NCBI RefSeq assembly: GCF_004138165.1
Contig: NZ_RYFF01000014.1
Span: 53,555 to 117,554 of the forward strand
DNA length: 64,000 nt
Reading direction: 5' to 3'
DNA from: Candidatus Chloroploca sp. Khr17
GTDB taxonomy: Bacteria; Chloroflexota; Chloroflexia; Chloroflexales; Chloroflexaceae
This document shows, in pieces, positions 26,162 through 36,541 of this stretch. Below the pieces are notes generated by a model. It made no database searches, had not been told where the DNA came from, and was given only the letters and a program-made list of their open reading frames with translations. The position numbers and the translations under genes are program-made. The first letter of the stretch is position 1. Each line of letters opens with the position of its first letter.

Positions 26162-28324
26162 TCAGGGCGACAGTCCTACTTCAATCCTGGTGAGCACGAT
26201 GCTGAGGGGGCCATTGTAATGGGGATTATCGTCAGCCGGGGCACGCAGGTAAAGGGTATGTTCACCTGGGGGCACGACAAGCCTCAGGATGGTCGCTGCA
26301 TGCGCTGGTTGCGCGGGAACCTGCCATGTGCCAAGAGCTTGGGCATTGAGCACGAGTTGGACCTGGCGTGCGACCTGGTAACTTTCGGCCTGCATCTGCA
26401 CCTGGATCATGGTGGGTTCGTTGGAGGGATTCAGGAGCGCAAGCACCCCTTCTTGGCTCATCCAGCGCCAACTTTGCTCGCCGACCTGTTCTTCGGGGTA
26501 CCATCCTTCGGCGAAATAACCAAAGGGTTGCTGTTGGGTCGCAGGAATATGGTAGAGGCTATACGTGGTTGTGGTTATGGTTGGAGTTGGCTCTAGGCCT
26601 GGCAGGGCTTGGTTCAGGGCGGCTGCAACGTTTATGTGCATTTGTGGGGGCAACTGATCCCAGTGGACGAGCACCTGACGAATGCCATAAACATCCAGGA
26701 TCATAGGGCCTTGAGCGCCGGGCGCAAGCAAGCGATCTGGTTCTGGTTCCATCCGCCAGAGTTGACGGATCGCGGGGCGGTGTTCGGCCCAGCGGTTCGG
26801 AGGATTGCGGGCGAGATACCCACCGAGGATGGGACGTTGATGGACGAGTTGGGCGCGGAGGGAAAAACTATCCTGGCGAACAGGCAGCACCAGCAAGGCT
26901 CCTGGTTGAGAGGCGAGATCCTGATAGACTCGCGGCACATCAGAGCGTTGTAGGGGCAGCGGTGGCGTGACATATTCAAAGGCGATCAGGGCGGTCACCA
27001 GGAAGAGCGACGCATAGGCAGCGCGGGAACCATGGCGCAGCGTCAGCAACGTTGTGAGCCAGGTAAGCCCATAGGCGGTCAAAGGAATCAGGGCCAGACT
27101 AGTGATGATCACAAAATGGCCGGGGCGCTGGGCAATGCCAAGCCCAGGGAGATTAAGCAAGAGCAGATAGGGCAGCGGGATGCCAGTCTCGAACTCGCCC
27201 ACGGTCAAGACAGGGCCAAAAGCAAAGAGGAGGCCAAGCAAGCCAAGGCAGAACCAGCGCCAGGCTGTGCGCCAGGCAACGAACGTACCAAGGCTTGCCA
27301 GGGCAAGGGTCGTATACCCAAGGGCAACATTCCAGGCGGCTATATCAGGATGCCAGCGTTGCCCCAGCGCGTGGATGGTTGGCCCCCAGAGAGGATGGAG
27401 ATTGCTGGGCAGGAACGGATCAAGCAAGTTTGCCGAACGGCTCACGAGAAACGCATCACGCTGAATTTGCCCGACGCTCTCGCGGGGGCCATCGAGCATT
27501 GGCGCAAGGACTGGCCAGAGCAGCGGGAAGAGCAAGGCGAGGGCGAGGCTACCAACGAGCGCCATACGACCGGTCAGGATCGCCCGATGGAAGGCGAGCG
27601 GTTGTGGCTGGGGCGCAGTTGGTACAAGGCTAGCCCGTGCTGACGCGAGTTGCGTCCCGTCAAGCAGCAAACTGTGCGGCGCAACAAGTGCGAGCAGGGC
27701 AAAAGCAAGGCTATAGATCGCGATAAAGAGCAGATAATAGAGACTCGTATAGCCAATGAGCGCAAGAAAAAGCGCCGCGAGCAGCGGATCGCGATACCCA
27801 GGGCGGGTCACAGTGCGCAAGAGAAAGAGGGCATAGAGAGGGAGCCATTGAACCGCGATCAATTCTAGCTGCCCGTCCCAAACCTTGGTCATATGGTAGG
27901 GTGACCAAGTAAAGATCAGGCCTGCCACAAACGCCACCCCTGGTTGGGCCCCGAGTTGACGGGCAAACCAGAACGCAGCGAGGCCAGCAAGCGTGAGCGC
28001 CAACAGAACGGCCGCATTGAAGCCCGCCAGTGGACCTGCAAGCGCCGTCACAGGGAAGACGAGCAAGCCATTGCTCAGGTTCAACGGATGCAGGGCAAGG
28101 TCAACCCCCTCGGGATAATAGAGGAGGGGTGTAAAGAGAGGATGCATGCCCTGAGCGAAGGCATAGTGAACCCACCAGACGTGCCAGACATGCTGCCACC
28201 CATCAATCGCGGCCACTGCACCACCTGGGATAGCCTGATCAACAGAGGGCAACACAGGTGCCATGAGGATCAAGCCAAAGAGCGCATAGGCAAGAATTAC
28301 GAGGATATGTTTACGCAAAGTCAT
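26162..28324 (-). CDS. Polytopic membrane protein, probable GT-C-type glycosyltransferase
   Basis: 720 residues with about 11-12 membrane helices in the first 460 and a soluble beta-rich C-terminal domain. The first periplasmic loop has GGAVAAIDGWQHVWHVWWVHYA with an Asp and aromatic residues where GT-C enzymes keep catalytic acids. The architecture fits lipid-linked sugar transferases, but no signature fixes donor or acceptor. It is a single gene between the rpsF and hrcA regions, transcribed away from hrcA. Confidence 0.6.
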   Translation of the reverse strand: MTLRKHILVILAYALFGLILMAPVLPSVDQAIPGGAVAAIDGWQHVWHVWWVHYAFAQGMHPLFTPLLYYPEGVDLALHPLNLSNGLLVFPVTALAGPLAGFNAAVLLALTLAGLAAFWFARQLGAQPGVAFVAGLIFTWSPYHMTKVWDGQLELIAVQWLPLYALFLLRTVTRPGYRDPLLAALFLALIGYTSLYYLLFIAIYSLAFALLALVAPHSLLLDGTQLASARASLVPTAPQPQPLAFHRAILTGRMALVGSLALALLFPLLWPVLAPMLDGPRESVGQIQRDAFLVSRSANLLDPFLPSNLHPLWGPTIHALGQRWHPDIAAWNVALGYTTLALASLGTFVAWRTAWRWFCLGLLGLLFAFGPVLTVGEFETGIPLPYLLLLNLPGLGIAQRPGHFVIITSLALIPLTAYGLTWLTTLLTLRHGSRAAYASLFLVTALIAFEYVTPPLPLQRSDVPRVYQDLASQPGALLVLPVRQDSFSLRAQLVHQRPILGGYLARNPPNRWAEHRPAIRQLWRMEPEPDRLLAPGAQGPMILDVYGIRQVLVHWDQLPPQMHINVAAALNQALPGLEPTPTITTTTYSLYHIPATQQQPFGYFAEGWYPEEQVGEQSWRWMSQEGVLALLNPSNEPTMIQVQMQAESYQVARQVQLVLNAQALGTWQVPAQPAHAATILRLVVPPGEHTLYLRAPADDNPHYNGPLSIVLTRIEVGLSP

Positions 28325-28419
28325 GCTGCTTCACCGCTACTATTTTATCGCTGCTCGCGGCTCCTTCGAACGGGTTCATCATAGCCAAAGTATACCATTT
28401 TGAGGGTTCGGCGACTTTT

Positions 28420-28449
28420 TTGCCAGAGCGGGGAAGATCGTGGTAGAAT
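28420..28449 (+). promoter_or_regulatory. Promoter of the hrcA operon
   Basis: TTGCCA (28420-28425), 18-nt spacer, TAGAAT (28444-28449). Transcription would start near 28456, upstream of the CIRCE element. A perfect 10-bp hairpin (28456-28465 and 28469-28478) lies right at the predicted 5' end. Confidence 0.5.
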
Positions 28450-28496
28450 ACGTCATGGCGTGCATCGAATGCACGCCAATCCTTTAACTTTTGACT

Positions 28497-28523
28497 TTAG
28501 CACTCTCTTTTCGAGAGTGCCAA
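28497..28523 (+). promoter_or_regulatory. CIRCE operator for HrcA
   Basis: TTAGCACTC (28497-28505), a 9-nt spacer, and GAGTGCCAA (28515-28523). This matches the CIRCE consensus TTAGCACTC-N9-GAGTGCTAA with one mismatch. It lies 62 bp before hrcA, so HrcA should repress its own operon until heat or misfolded protein relieves it. Confidence 0.92.
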
Positions 28524-28585
28524 ACCTGGGCTTAAACAGAGGGGCAGCAGGCGCGGCGGATCTCCACGCGACCCTGATAGGGTAG

Positions 28586-29698
28586 ATGGCTATGTCGTCG
28601 GGGCTTACTGAACGTAGACAGACAATCTTAAAGCTCGTCATCCAGGAATTTGTTGAGACGGCGCAGCCAGTTGCCTCAGAGACATTGGTACGCAAATACC
28701 GCTTAAACGTCTCACCTGCGACCGTACGGAACGAACTCGCTGCGCTTGAGGAGCTAGGGTATCTGATGCATCTGCACACATCGGCGGGGCGAGTCCCGAC
28801 CGATATAGGATACCGCTTTTTTGTCGAGAATCTCATGGATCGGACGACCCTTTCGTTGCCTGAGCAGCGGATGATTCGGCATCAGTTTTACCAGGTACGC
28901 GGTGAGCTAGATCAATGGATTCAGCTTGCTGGTTCAGTGCTAGCGCGCACGGCCCAGAACGCCTCGGTGGTGACGCCGCCGCGTTCAGCGGATCGGCTGC
29001 GCTTTCGCCAGGTTGAACTGGTAGCGATTCATGATACGATGGCCCTTGCGGTGCTCGTCTTTCATGGCGGGGTTGTGAAGCAGCAGACCATGGCGCTTGA
29101 TGTGGTGCGTTCACCCGACGATCTGCGTCGTTGTGCGGCGCGGATCAGCAGTGTGCTTGCCGATCTTGAATTGAGTGATGTTGAAGATCTGTTGACACGA
29201 GATCAGCAGCAAGAAGGTTCAGAATTTGGTGAGTTTGAGCGTCAGGTGCTTGATCTCGTTGCCAGGGCGATGGATGCATTTGAAGCGCAGGCTCAGGAGC
29301 AGATCTATAGCGATGGCTTGATCGAGATGCTCAGCCAACCCGAATTCATCCCTGCGCTGGCGCGTGAGGATGCCGAACGAGCGGTTGAGCGGATGCGTCG
29401 AGCGCTTGACATTTTGAAGAGCGGTCGAGGCCTCGGGTTATTGATACCGCAGGCACTGGCCTCGGATGGAGTACAAGTGATTATTGGTGGTGAAAACAGT
29501 GCCGACGAGATGCGAGAATACAGTGTTATTTTAGCACGTTATGGAGTTGAACGAGCCGTGACAGGCGTGCTGGGGGTCATTGGGCCTACCCGCATGGCCT
29601 ATCCACGTTCAATTTCGAGCGTGCGGTATATTTCATCACTGATGAGTGATCTCCTGGCCGAGTTATATCATGCCGATCAACGTTCACCTGAAAGCTAA
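28586..29698 (+). CDS. hrcA: Heat-inducible transcription repressor HrcA
   Basis: 370 residues. N-terminal winged helix with the DNA-contact segment [19 protein letters not shown] and [17 protein letters not shown]. The C-terminal part includes [16 protein letters not shown] and [15 protein letters not shown], typical of HrcA. An ATG at 28592 is an alternative start; neither has a strong ribosome site. It is the first gene of the CIRCE-controlled cluster. Confidence 0.95.
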   Translation: MAMSSGLTERRQTILKLVIQEFVETAQPVASETLVRKYRLNVSPATVRNELAALEELGYLMHLHTSAGRVPTDIGYRFFVENLMDRTTLSLPEQRMIRHQFYQVRGELDQWIQLAGSVLARTAQNASVVTPPRSADRLRFRQVELVAIHDTMALAVLVFHGGVVKQQTMALDVVRSPDDLRRCAARISSVLADLELSDVEDLLTRDQQQEGSEFGEFERQVLDLVARAMDAFEAQAQEQIYSDGLIEMLSQPEFIPALAREDAERAVERMRRALDILKSGRGLGLLIPQALASDGVQVIIGGENSADEMREYSVILARYGVERAVTGVLGVIGPTRMAYPRSISSVRYISSLMSDLLAELYHADQRSPES

Positions 29699-29782
29699 TA
29701 GTTTTTCGGGATGAATCAGGTAGTAGCTACATGTTTATATGCTTGCATACAAGTAGTGGAGATGCAAGAATTGAGGAGGATC

Positions 29783-30310
29783 ATGAGCGAGAATCAGCAC
29801 ATTGTGGAACCAGCGGCTGAAGCGAGCGAAGAGCAGACGCAGAAACCGCAAGAGGATCTGGAAGCCCGTCTGGCTGATATGCAAGAGCAGGCTACCGAAT
29901 TTCGTGATCAGTGGTTGCGAGCGGCAGCTGATTATAAAAATTTCAAGCGACGAACTGAAATTGAGCGTTCCGAATTGATTCGGAGCGCCAGTTCGGCGTT
30001 GTTGCTCAAATTGTTGCCGATAATGGATGATTTTGAGCGAGCGATTGAGAATATTCCGCCTGAGATTGCCGAGACGTCGTGGTGGGGTGGGACGCAGTTG
30101 ATTGCCCACAAACTGCGTACGGTGCTTGAGAGTGAAGGGGTCAAAGTGATCGAAGCCGTTGGTGAGGATTTTGACCCGAACCTGCATGAAGCCGTCATTT
30201 ATGAAGATGCCGAAGGGCAAGATGGCAAAGTGACGGGCGAGTTGCAAAAAGGATATAAATTAGGTGACCGTGTCCTTCGTGCTAGTATGGTCAAAGTAGG
30301 CCGTGGCTAG
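29783..30310 (+). CDS. grpE: Nucleotide exchange factor GrpE
   Basis: 175 residues from the ATG at 29783, chosen because GAGGAGGA lies just upstream; the frame is open from 29711. The N-terminus is acidic, then a long coiled coil with FRDQWLRAAADYKNFKRRTE, and a beta domain with VKVIEAVGEDFDPNLHEAV and YKLGDRVLRASMVKVG. It releases ADP from DnaK. Confidence 0.94.
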   Translation: MSENQHIVEPAAEASEEQTQKPQEDLEARLADMQEQATEFRDQWLRAAADYKNFKRRTEIERSELIRSASSALLLKLLPIMDDFERAIENIPPEIAETSWWGGTQLIAHKLRTVLESEGVKVIEAVGEDFDPNLHEAVIYEDAEGQDGKVTGELQKGYKLGDRVLRASMVKVGRG

Positions 30311-30355
30311 GCGAGGCACGAGCTACGATCTTTGTAAGGAGCAACAGACAAGCAT

Positions 30356-32227
30356 ATGCCCAAAGTCATCGGCATTGATCTTGGAACAACCAACTCGGTG
30401 ATCGCCGTCGTGGAAGCAGGCGAAGCAGTCGTGATCCCTAACGCTGAAGGTGCTCGTCTGACCCCTTCAGTAGTTTCGATGAATAAAGTTGGCGAGCGTC
30501 TCGTCGGCCAGGTTGCGCGACGTCAGGCTGTCACGAATCCTGAGAATACGATCTTCTCGGTCAAGCGGTTCATCGGGCGTAAATTCAGCGAACCCGTCGT
30601 CCAGAAGGACACGGTGCTCGTGCCTTATAAATTGAGTGGTGCATCCAATGGTGATGTACGGGTGACGATGAATGGCAAAGAGTATGCGCCCCCCGAAGTT
30701 TCGGCCATGGTTTTACAGAAACTGAAGGCTGATGCGGAAGCCTACCTTGGCGAGTCGGTGACCCAGGCGGTCATTACTGTGCCAGCCTACTTCAACGACA
30801 GTCAACGCCAGGCGACGAAAGATGCGGGCAAGATTGCCGGGCTGGAAGTGCTGCGTATCGTCAATGAGCCGACGGCCTCGGCGTTGGCCTATGGCCTTGA
30901 TAAAAAGGGCCAGGACGAGGTCGTGGTGGTTTATGATATGGGTGGTGGAACCTTCGACGTTTCGATCCTTGAATTGAGTGATGGGGTGGTTGAGGTCAAA
31001 GCGACCAGTGGTGATACGCACCTGGGGGGCGATGACTTTGACCAGCGCATTATTGACTGGCTTGCCAGCGAGTTCCAGAAAGACCAGGGTGTTGATCTGC
31101 GTCAGGATCGGATGGCGTTGCAACGGCTCAAAGAGGCGGCCGAGAAGGCCAAGATGGAACTATCGAGCGTAGGACAGTCCGAGATCAATCTGCCGTTCAT
31201 TACGGCTGATGCGAATGGGCCCAAGCATCTGAGTCAGACAATGACACGGGCGCGCCTCGAGCAATTGACGAGCGATCTCATTGACCGCAGCATGGCGCCG
31301 GTACGGCAGTCGCTGAATGATGCCGGGTTGAAGCCGGCGCAGATTGACGAGGTCATTCTGGTTGGTGGGCAGACGCGGATGCCGGCGATTCAAGAAGCAG
31401 TGCGCAAATTTTTTGGCAAAGAACCGAACAAGACGGTCAATCCTGATGAAGTCGTTGCCATCGGTGCGGCCATTCAGGCGGGTGTGCTTGGTGGTGAAGT
31501 CAAAGATGTATTGCTGCTTGACGTCACGCCATTGACGCTGGGGATCGAGACCGTAGGGAAGGTCATGACGCCGCTGATCGCACGCAATACCACCATCCCG
31601 ACGCGCAAGAGTCAGATCTTCTCGACGGCCAGTGATCATCAAAATAGCGTCGAAATTCATGTGTTGCAGGGTGAGCGAGCCGAGGCGCGGTACAACAAGA
31701 GTCTCGGCAAATTTGAACTGGCTGGCATCCCACCGGCACCGCGTGGGGTACCGCAGATCGAAGTCACGTTTGACATTGATGCCAACGGCATTGTCAATGT
31801 GACCGCCCGTGATAAAATGACAGGCACCGAACAACGCATCACCATTACGGCGTCGTCGGGGTTGAGCGACAGCGAGATTGATCAGATGGTGCAAGAAGCG
31901 GAATTGCACGCTGAAGAAGATCGTCTGCGCCTGCTGTTAATTGAGGCACGCAATGCGGGTGACAGCATGATCTACACTGCTGAGCGTACGCTCCGCGAGG
32001 CGGGTGACAAGGTCGATGGCCCGACGCGTACTGAGGTCGAGGACAAGATCCGCGTGTTGCGTGAGACGCTGGCGGCGGAAGACGAACAGGCTATTCGCAA
32101 CCGAACTGCTGAACTTAGCGTCATCATTCAGCGCGTTGGTCAGGCGATGTATGCTGGTGATGCGACAGGGGCAGAGGGCAAACCTGCACGTGACGACGTT
32201 GTTGATGGCGAATATAAAGTTGATTGA
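30356..32227 (+). CDS. dnaK: Chaperone DnaK (Hsp70)
   Basis: 623 residues. ATPase domain: [32 protein letters not shown], and [14 protein letters not shown]. The linker [14 protein letters not shown] leads to the peptide-binding domain and helical lid. It ends VDGEYKVD rather than the long GGFPGG-type tail. It lies 45 bp after grpE. Confidence 0.97.
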   Translation: MPKVIGIDLGTTNSVIAVVEAGEAVVIPNAEGARLTPSVVSMNKVGERLVGQVARRQAVTNPENTIFSVKRFIGRKFSEPVVQKDTVLVPYKLSGASNGDVRVTMNGKEYAPPEVSAMVLQKLKADAEAYLGESVTQAVITVPAYFNDSQRQATKDAGKIAGLEVLRIVNEPTASALAYGLDKKGQDEVVVVYDMGGGTFDVSILELSDGVVEVKATSGDTHLGGDDFDQRIIDWLASEFQKDQGVDLRQDRMALQRLKEAAEKAKMELSSVGQSEINLPFITADANGPKHLSQTMTRARLEQLTSDLIDRSMAPVRQSLNDAGLKPAQIDEVILVGGQTRMPAIQEAVRKFFGKEPNKTVNPDEVVAIGAAIQAGVLGGEVKDVLLLDVTPLTLGIETVGKVMTPLIARNTTIPTRKSQIFSTASDHQNSVEIHVLQGERAEARYNKSLGKFELAGIPPAPRGVPQIEVTFDIDANGIVNVTARDKMTGTEQRITITASSGLSDSEIDQMVQEAELHAEEDRLRLLLIEARNAGDSMIYTAERTLREAGDKVDGPTRTEVEDKIRVLRETLAAEDEQAIRNRTAELSVIIQRVGQAMYAGDATGAEGKPARDDVVDGEYKVD

Positions 32228-32258
32228 GTAGTCCGTGTAAAGAGTCGAGAGGAAGCGT

Positions 32259-33386
32259 ATGACGACGGGTGCAAAGCGTGACTACTACGAAGTCCTCGGG
32301 ATTAGCCGCACCGCTGAACCAGACGAAATAAAAAAAGCCTTTCGCCGTCTGGCACGCCAGTATCACCCTGATGTTAGCAAAGAACCAGATGCCGAGGCGA
32401 AATTCAAAGAGATCAACGAAGCCTATGAGGTGCTCTCGGATGAGCAGAAACGGGCCATGTATGATCGCTTTGGGCATAATTCTCCGGGCGGGCCTGGTGG
32501 TGGGTATGGTGACCCTTTTGCGAATGGCGATCCATTCAGTACTATTTTTGACGCCTTTTTTGGTGGTGCAGCCGCAGGGCAACGCACGCAGCGCGGGCCA
32601 CAACGTGGGGCCGATCTGCGGTACAGCTTGCGGTTGACGTTTGAAGAAGCCATCTTTGGGGTGGAGAAAGAGATTGAATATCGCCGTCTCGAGACGTGTC
32701 CGAGTTGCAAAGGCAATGGAGCCGAACCGGGAACTGATCCTGTGCGTTGTCCGAAATGCAATGGCACAGGTGAGATGCGTCAGCGTGCCCCGTTCATCAA
32801 CATGGTCACGGTGAGTACATGTGACAACTGCAATGGCACGGGCACGGTGATTCCAATTCCCTGTCGGGAGTGTCGTGGCGAAGGCCGGATGCGTCAGACG
32901 CGGCGCCTCACCGTCAAAGTGCCTGCTGGGGTTGATGGGAACCAACAAATTCGCATCAGTGGCGAAGGTGAAGCCGGGCCGCGGGGCGGTTCGTTTGGCA
33001 ATCTCTATGTAGCCCTGGATGTGCAGCCGCACCCCCTCTTCTTGCGCGAAGGCAACGATATCATCCTGGAATTGAAGCTCAATGTTGCGCAGGCCGCCCT
33101 GGGTGAAGAACTCAACGTGCCAACGATTGACGGCACCGAACGCCTGCGCATTCCGGCGGGGACGCAGACTGGTCAGACCTTTCGGATGCGGGGCAAAGGT
33201 GTTCCCTTCTTGCGTCAGCAGGGACGCGGAGATCAGATCGTCGTGACTCGTGTGGTCGTCCCCCAGAAACTGAATGACCAGCAACGGCGTCTCTTTCAGG
33301 AACTGGCCCGGACTTTTGATCCGGAAGACCAGAGTGATCATGATGAGGGCTTCTTCGGGCGCATTAAAGATGCGTTTCGTCGCTAA
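32259..33386 (+). CDS. dnaJ: Chaperone DnaJ (Hsp40, type I)
   Basis: 375 residues. J domain with YHPDVSKEP (HPD motif), Gly/Phe-rich linker ([16 protein letters not shown]), and four zinc-binding CxxCxGxG repeats: [24 protein letters not shown] and CRECRGEG. The C-terminal substrate domains follow. It stimulates DnaK ATPase. The order hrcA-grpE-dnaK-dnaJ is the classical one. Confidence 0.97.
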   Translation: MTTGAKRDYYEVLGISRTAEPDEIKKAFRRLARQYHPDVSKEPDAEAKFKEINEAYEVLSDEQKRAMYDRFGHNSPGGPGGGYGDPFANGDPFSTIFDAFFGGAAAGQRTQRGPQRGADLRYSLRLTFEEAIFGVEKEIEYRRLETCPSCKGNGAEPGTDPVRCPKCNGTGEMRQRAPFINMVTVSTCDNCNGTGTVIPIPCRECRGEGRMRQTRRLTVKVPAGVDGNQQIRISGEGEAGPRGGSFGNLYVALDVQPHPLFLREGNDIILELKLNVAQAALGEELNVPTIDGTERLRIPAGTQTGQTFRMRGKGVPFLRQQGRGDQIVVTRVVVPQKLNDQQRRLFQELARTFDPEDQSDHDEGFFGRIKDAFRR

Positions 33387-33392
33387 AACAGT

Positions 33393-34139
33393 ATGACAGA
33401 ACAGCTTTATGGGCGGAATGCGGTACGAGAAGCCTTGCGTGCTCGCCGACGAACATTGCACCGGCTCTATGTTTCGAGTGGTGTGCAAGAGACCGGTGTG
33501 ATGGCCGAGATCATTCGGCTGGCCAGCGAGGCGAAGGTCAACGTCGAACGGGTCGAACGCCAGGTGTTGGATCGTCAACTGCGTGAGGTCAACCACCAGG
33601 GCGTTATGCTCCAGGCTGAAGCCTACCCGTATGTTGAACTTGAGGCATGTCTGGAGCTTGCTGGGCAACGTCAGGAGCCGGTGATGCTGTTGCTGCTCGA
33701 TCATCTGCAAGATCCGCAAAACGTGGGTACATTGCTGCGGACAGCCGAGGTTGTCGGGGTGCATGGGGTCTGCTTGCCCGGGCGAAGAGCGGTCGAGATC
33801 ACACCGGCGGTCGTGAATGCGTCAAGCGGGGCCACCGAGCATCTGAACATTGCCATGATTGGCAATCTGGCTCAGACGATCGTTGAACTGCAGAAGGGTG
33901 GGGTGTGGATTGTTGGGTTGGAAGATGACGCGAACGCACAGGATCTCGACCGTGCTGATCTGAACATGCCGCTCGGCCTAGTTGTCGGGGCCGAAGGTGC
34001 AGGGCTCGCACGGCTGACTCGTGAGCGGTGTGACTTTCTGGTACGGCTGCCCATGCGCGGCCAGATCGCCTCGCTGAATGCAGCGGTCGCGGGGAGCATC
34101 GCCTTGTATAGTGCCTGGCGTCAACGGGTTGAACGCTGA
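33393..34139 (+). CDS. rlmB: SpoU/TrmH-family 23S rRNA 2'-O-methyltransferase (RlmB-like)
   Basis: 248 residues. N-terminal substrate-binding domain (LYGRNAVREALRARRRTLHRLYV) and a SPOUT knot domain: LLLDHLQDPQNVGTLLRTAE, LGLVVGAEGAGLARLTRERC and LPMRGQIASLNAAVAGSIAL. It methylates a ribose in 23S rRNA or tRNA. It lies 6 bp after dnaJ, so it is probably heat-induced with the chaperones. Confidence 0.9.
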   Translation: MTEQLYGRNAVREALRARRRTLHRLYVSSGVQETGVMAEIIRLASEAKVNVERVERQVLDRQLREVNHQGVMLQAEAYPYVELEACLELAGQRQEPVMLLLLDHLQDPQNVGTLLRTAEVVGVHGVCLPGRRAVEITPAVVNASSGATEHLNIAMIGNLAQTIVELQKGGVWIVGLEDDANAQDLDRADLNMPLGLVVGAEGAGLARLTRERCDFLVRLPMRGQIASLNAAVAGSIALYSAWRQRVER

Positions 34140-34163
34140 AAGGCACCAGATCGTACCATGCAA

Positions 34164-34198
34164 GTAAGAGGCAGAGGGCAAAGCCCTCTGCCTCTTAC
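34164..34198 (+). terminator. Terminator of the hrcA-rlmB cluster
   Basis: A perfect 15-bp stem (34164-34178 and 34184-34198; GTAAGAGGCAGAGGG) closes to 16 bp with loop AAA, 25 bp after rlmB. There is no T-run. Confidence 0.6.
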
Positions 34199-34245
34199 GG
34201 AAATAGCTTGGAAAGCCCAGGAGCTTTCGCCCTGGGAGCCGACAC

Positions 34246-34274
34246 TTGAAGAGTATGCCTTGCTGCGCTAAAAT
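34246..34274 (+). promoter_or_regulatory. Promoter of the microprotein-GNAT pair
   Basis: TTGAAG (34246-34251), 17-nt spacer, TAAAAT (34269-34274). It lies 49 bp before the small ORF at 34324. Confidence 0.55.
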
Positions 34275-34323
34275 AGGGTAGGACGAGCAAATCGGTTCGT
34301 AGTATAGGCTCAAAGAGGTACGC

Positions 34324-34485
34324 ATGAAACTGAACGCCATTCTTTTGATCGCTATTGCGGGTGCGGCAGCATATATTTTCACCTTGCGGCGTCAACTGCA
34401 AGCTGCGCAGATGCGTGGCGACATGTACCGTGATATTTCGGCACGGCTTGATCGTCGCGTTGCGGAGTTGACAACGAAAGCATGA
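34324..34485 (+). CDS. 53-residue single-span membrane microprotein
   Basis: It reads MKLNAILLIAIAGAAAYIFT and then a basic, Gln- and Arg-rich cytoplasmic helix ending in ELTTKA. There is one membrane segment with the tail likely inside. AGAGGT lies 6 nt upstream and a promoter 50 bp upstream. Its stop TGA overlaps the next ATG (ATGA), so translation is coupled to the acetyltransferase. I do not recognise the family; it may anchor or regulate its partner. Confidence 0.6.
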   Translation: MKLNAILLIAIAGAAAYIFTLRRQLQAAQMRGDMYRDISARLDRRVAELTTKA

Positions 34486-35162
34486 CGGCTTCTTCGCACG
34501 CACTTAGTTCATCACGTCTGCAGGCCCCGACACGGGTTATGCCTGCGCTTGATGGTGTCACTGTGCGGCCTGCCCGGATGCCTGATGTTGGTGCCATTCT
34601 TGGGCTGCATCGTGAGGCTTTCGCGGACAAGTTTGGCGGTGCCTTCGGGGTTGATGCAACGGAACGGGGTGCAGCCGCGCTGGCGGCCACCTGGGAGCAC
34701 CAGGGCGCAGTGGCAATGCGGGGGATGTTTGTTGCGGAGTACCAGGGCCAGATTGTGGGAACCACCACGATCCGTACCTGGGAGATGATCAGCGATCAGA
34801 GTGCTTCGGTTGAAGTTGTGTTCCACGAGGAACTTGGCTTCTGGCGAACCATTCGGTCGCTGTTTGTTTTATCGCTGCTCGATCATCAAATTGGCCGTCG
34901 TGAAGGCTTTATTACCGATGTGGCCGTCTTGCCCGGATATCGGCGGAGCGGGATTGCGCAGATGCTGCTCGCACGTGCCGAGCAAGAGGCCTTGCTGCGG
35001 GGCAAGCATCACCTTGGTCTCTATGTCAGCCAGCGCAACGAAGCCGCCCGAGCCCTCTACGAGCGGCTCGGTTTTTATCAGTACCGTTCGCGGCGCTCAC
35101 TGCTCACCTGGTTCTTCTTTGGGCAGGGGCACTGGCTCTATTTACGCAAAAATCTTGTGTAA
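34482..35162 (+). CDS. GNAT-family N-acetyltransferase
   Basis: 226 residues. GNAT motif A is TDVAVLPGYRRSGIAQMLLA, with the acetyl-CoA loop RRSGIA; motif B includes LGLYVSQRNEAARALYERLG. The N-terminus (VRPARMPDVGAILGLHREAF) is the usual first strand-helix. A central extension (about 105-125) and a C-terminal basic aromatic tail (TWFFFGQGHWLYLRKN) may touch the membrane. The acceptor is unknown. It is coupled to the microprotein upstream. Confidence 0.8.
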   Translation: MTASSHALSSSRLQAPTRVMPALDGVTVRPARMPDVGAILGLHREAFADKFGGAFGVDATERGAAALAATWEHQGAVAMRGMFVAEYQGQIVGTTTIRTWEMISDQSASVEVVFHEELGFWRTIRSLFVLSLLDHQIGRREGFITDVAVLPGYRRSGIAQMLLARAEQEALLRGKHHLGLYVSQRNEAARALYERLGFYQYRSRRSLLTWFFFGQGHWLYLRKNLV

Positions 35163-35195
35163 GCCCCTTTGAAATTGAGAAGGTAAAAGACAACG

Positions 35196-36458
35196 ATGTC
35201 TGATCAGGCTAATCCCTTTCGGATCGCCCAGCAGCAATTCGACACTGCCGCCGAATTGCTCAACCTCCATCCCGATATTCGGGCTGTCTTGCGCGTACCC
35301 CAACGTGAACTGACGGTCAATTTTCCAGTGCGGCTTGATGATGGTAGCGTGCAGATGTTTACGGGCTACCGTGTGCAACACAACCTGGGCCGTGGGCCAG
35401 TCAAAGGTGGCATTCGTTATCATCCCAGCGTTGATCTGGATGAAGTCCGGGCGCTGGCGATGTGGATGACGTGGAAGTGTGCCCTGGTCAATATTCCGTA
35501 CGGTGGGGCTAAAGGTGGGGTGATTGTTGATCCGCGTCAACTTTCGCTGGCTGAACTGGAACGTCTGACGCGTCGGTTTGCCTCGGATGTGAGCATTTTA
35601 CTTGGCCCCGAGAAGGATATTCCGGCCCCGGATGTGAACACGAACGCGCAGATCATGGCGTGGATTATGGATACGATTTCGATGCACCGCGGGTATACGG
35701 TACCGGCGGTTATTACGGGCAAACCGATCCAGGTTGGGGGGTCACTGGGGCGGATCGAGGCAACCGGGCGCGGGGTGAGCCTGATGGTTCGTGAGGCGGT
35801 GCATAAACAGGGGCGAGCGCTGGAAGGGCTGAGAGTGGTCGTGCAGGGTTTTGGCAATGTGGGGAGCACAGCGGCGCTGCTGTTGCACGAAATGGGCTGT
35901 CAGGTGATTGGTGTGGCTGATGCTGCCGGGGCCTATTACTGTGCCAGCGGGCTTGATATTCCCGCGATGCGTACCTACAGCGACCGGCATACGTTTCGGT
36001 TGCTGCAAGGGTATGAGGCGCCGCATATGGTGCCGATCACCGGAACCGAGTTGCTTGAACTGGAGTGTGACGTCTTGATCCCGGCGGCACTGGAAAATCA
36101 GTTGACGGGCGCGAATGCCGCACGGGTACGGGCGGGCATGGTGGTCGAAGGGGCGAATGGCCCGACAACGCCCGCTGCCGATGCGATCCTGACGGCACGG
36201 GGCATTCCAGTGGTGCCTGATATTCTCGCCAATGCGGGCGGGGTGATTGTCAGCTATTTCGAGTGGGTGCAGGGTCTGCAGGAATTTTTCTGGGATGAGC
36301 ACGATATCAACAGCAAACTCGAGCGCATCCTAGTGAACGCTTTTGAAGAGGTATGGCAACTGGCGGCGAGCCGCGCCTTACCGTTACGCACAGCGGCCTA
36401 TCTGCTCGCCGTCCAGCGGGTTGCCGAAGCAAACGCGACCCGTGGCGTGTATCCATAG
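35196..36458 (+). CDS. gdhA: Glutamate dehydrogenase (Glu/Leu/Phe/Val family)
   Basis: 420 residues, the size of hexameric GDH. Substrate site GPVKGGIRYHP and the catalytic-lysine motif PYGGAKGGVIVDP, then the NAD(P)-binding motif VVVQGFGNVGSTAALLL, and LANAGGVIVSYFEWVQ. It interconverts 2-oxoglutarate plus ammonia and glutamate. Cofactor preference cannot be fixed by eye. It begins 33 bp after the GNAT gene. Confidence 0.93.
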   Translation: MSDQANPFRIAQQQFDTAAELLNLHPDIRAVLRVPQRELTVNFPVRLDDGSVQMFTGYRVQHNLGRGPVKGGIRYHPSVDLDEVRALAMWMTWKCALVNIPYGGAKGGVIVDPRQLSLAELERLTRRFASDVSILLGPEKDIPAPDVNTNAQIMAWIMDTISMHRGYTVPAVITGKPIQVGGSLGRIEATGRGVSLMVREAVHKQGRALEGLRVVVQGFGNVGSTAALLLHEMGCQVIGVADAAGAYYCASGLDIPAMRTYSDRHTFRLLQGYEAPHMVPITGTELLELECDVLIPAALENQLTGANAARVRAGMVVEGANGPTTPAADAILTARGIPVVPDILANAGGVIVSYFEWVQGLQEFFWDEHDINSKLERILVNAFEEVWQLAASRALPLRTAAYLLAVQRVAEANATRGVYP

Positions 36459-36541
36459 GTGAGTAGGCAAAGATGCCAGCATAAGGTATAATCCAAGTTA
36501 AAGAGGGCCTGTTGCGTTGAGACAGCGAGAAAGGGTCCCGG

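Noticed and set aside
25730..26596. Long plus-strand open frame opposite rpsF and the GT-C-like gene
   Set aside because: It is antisense to two clear genes and crosses two terminator hairpins.
32124..33764. 546-codon antisense frame over dnaJ
   Set aside because: A codon-bias shadow of dnaJ and rlmB; the protein is His/Thr/Arg-rich without recognisable structure.
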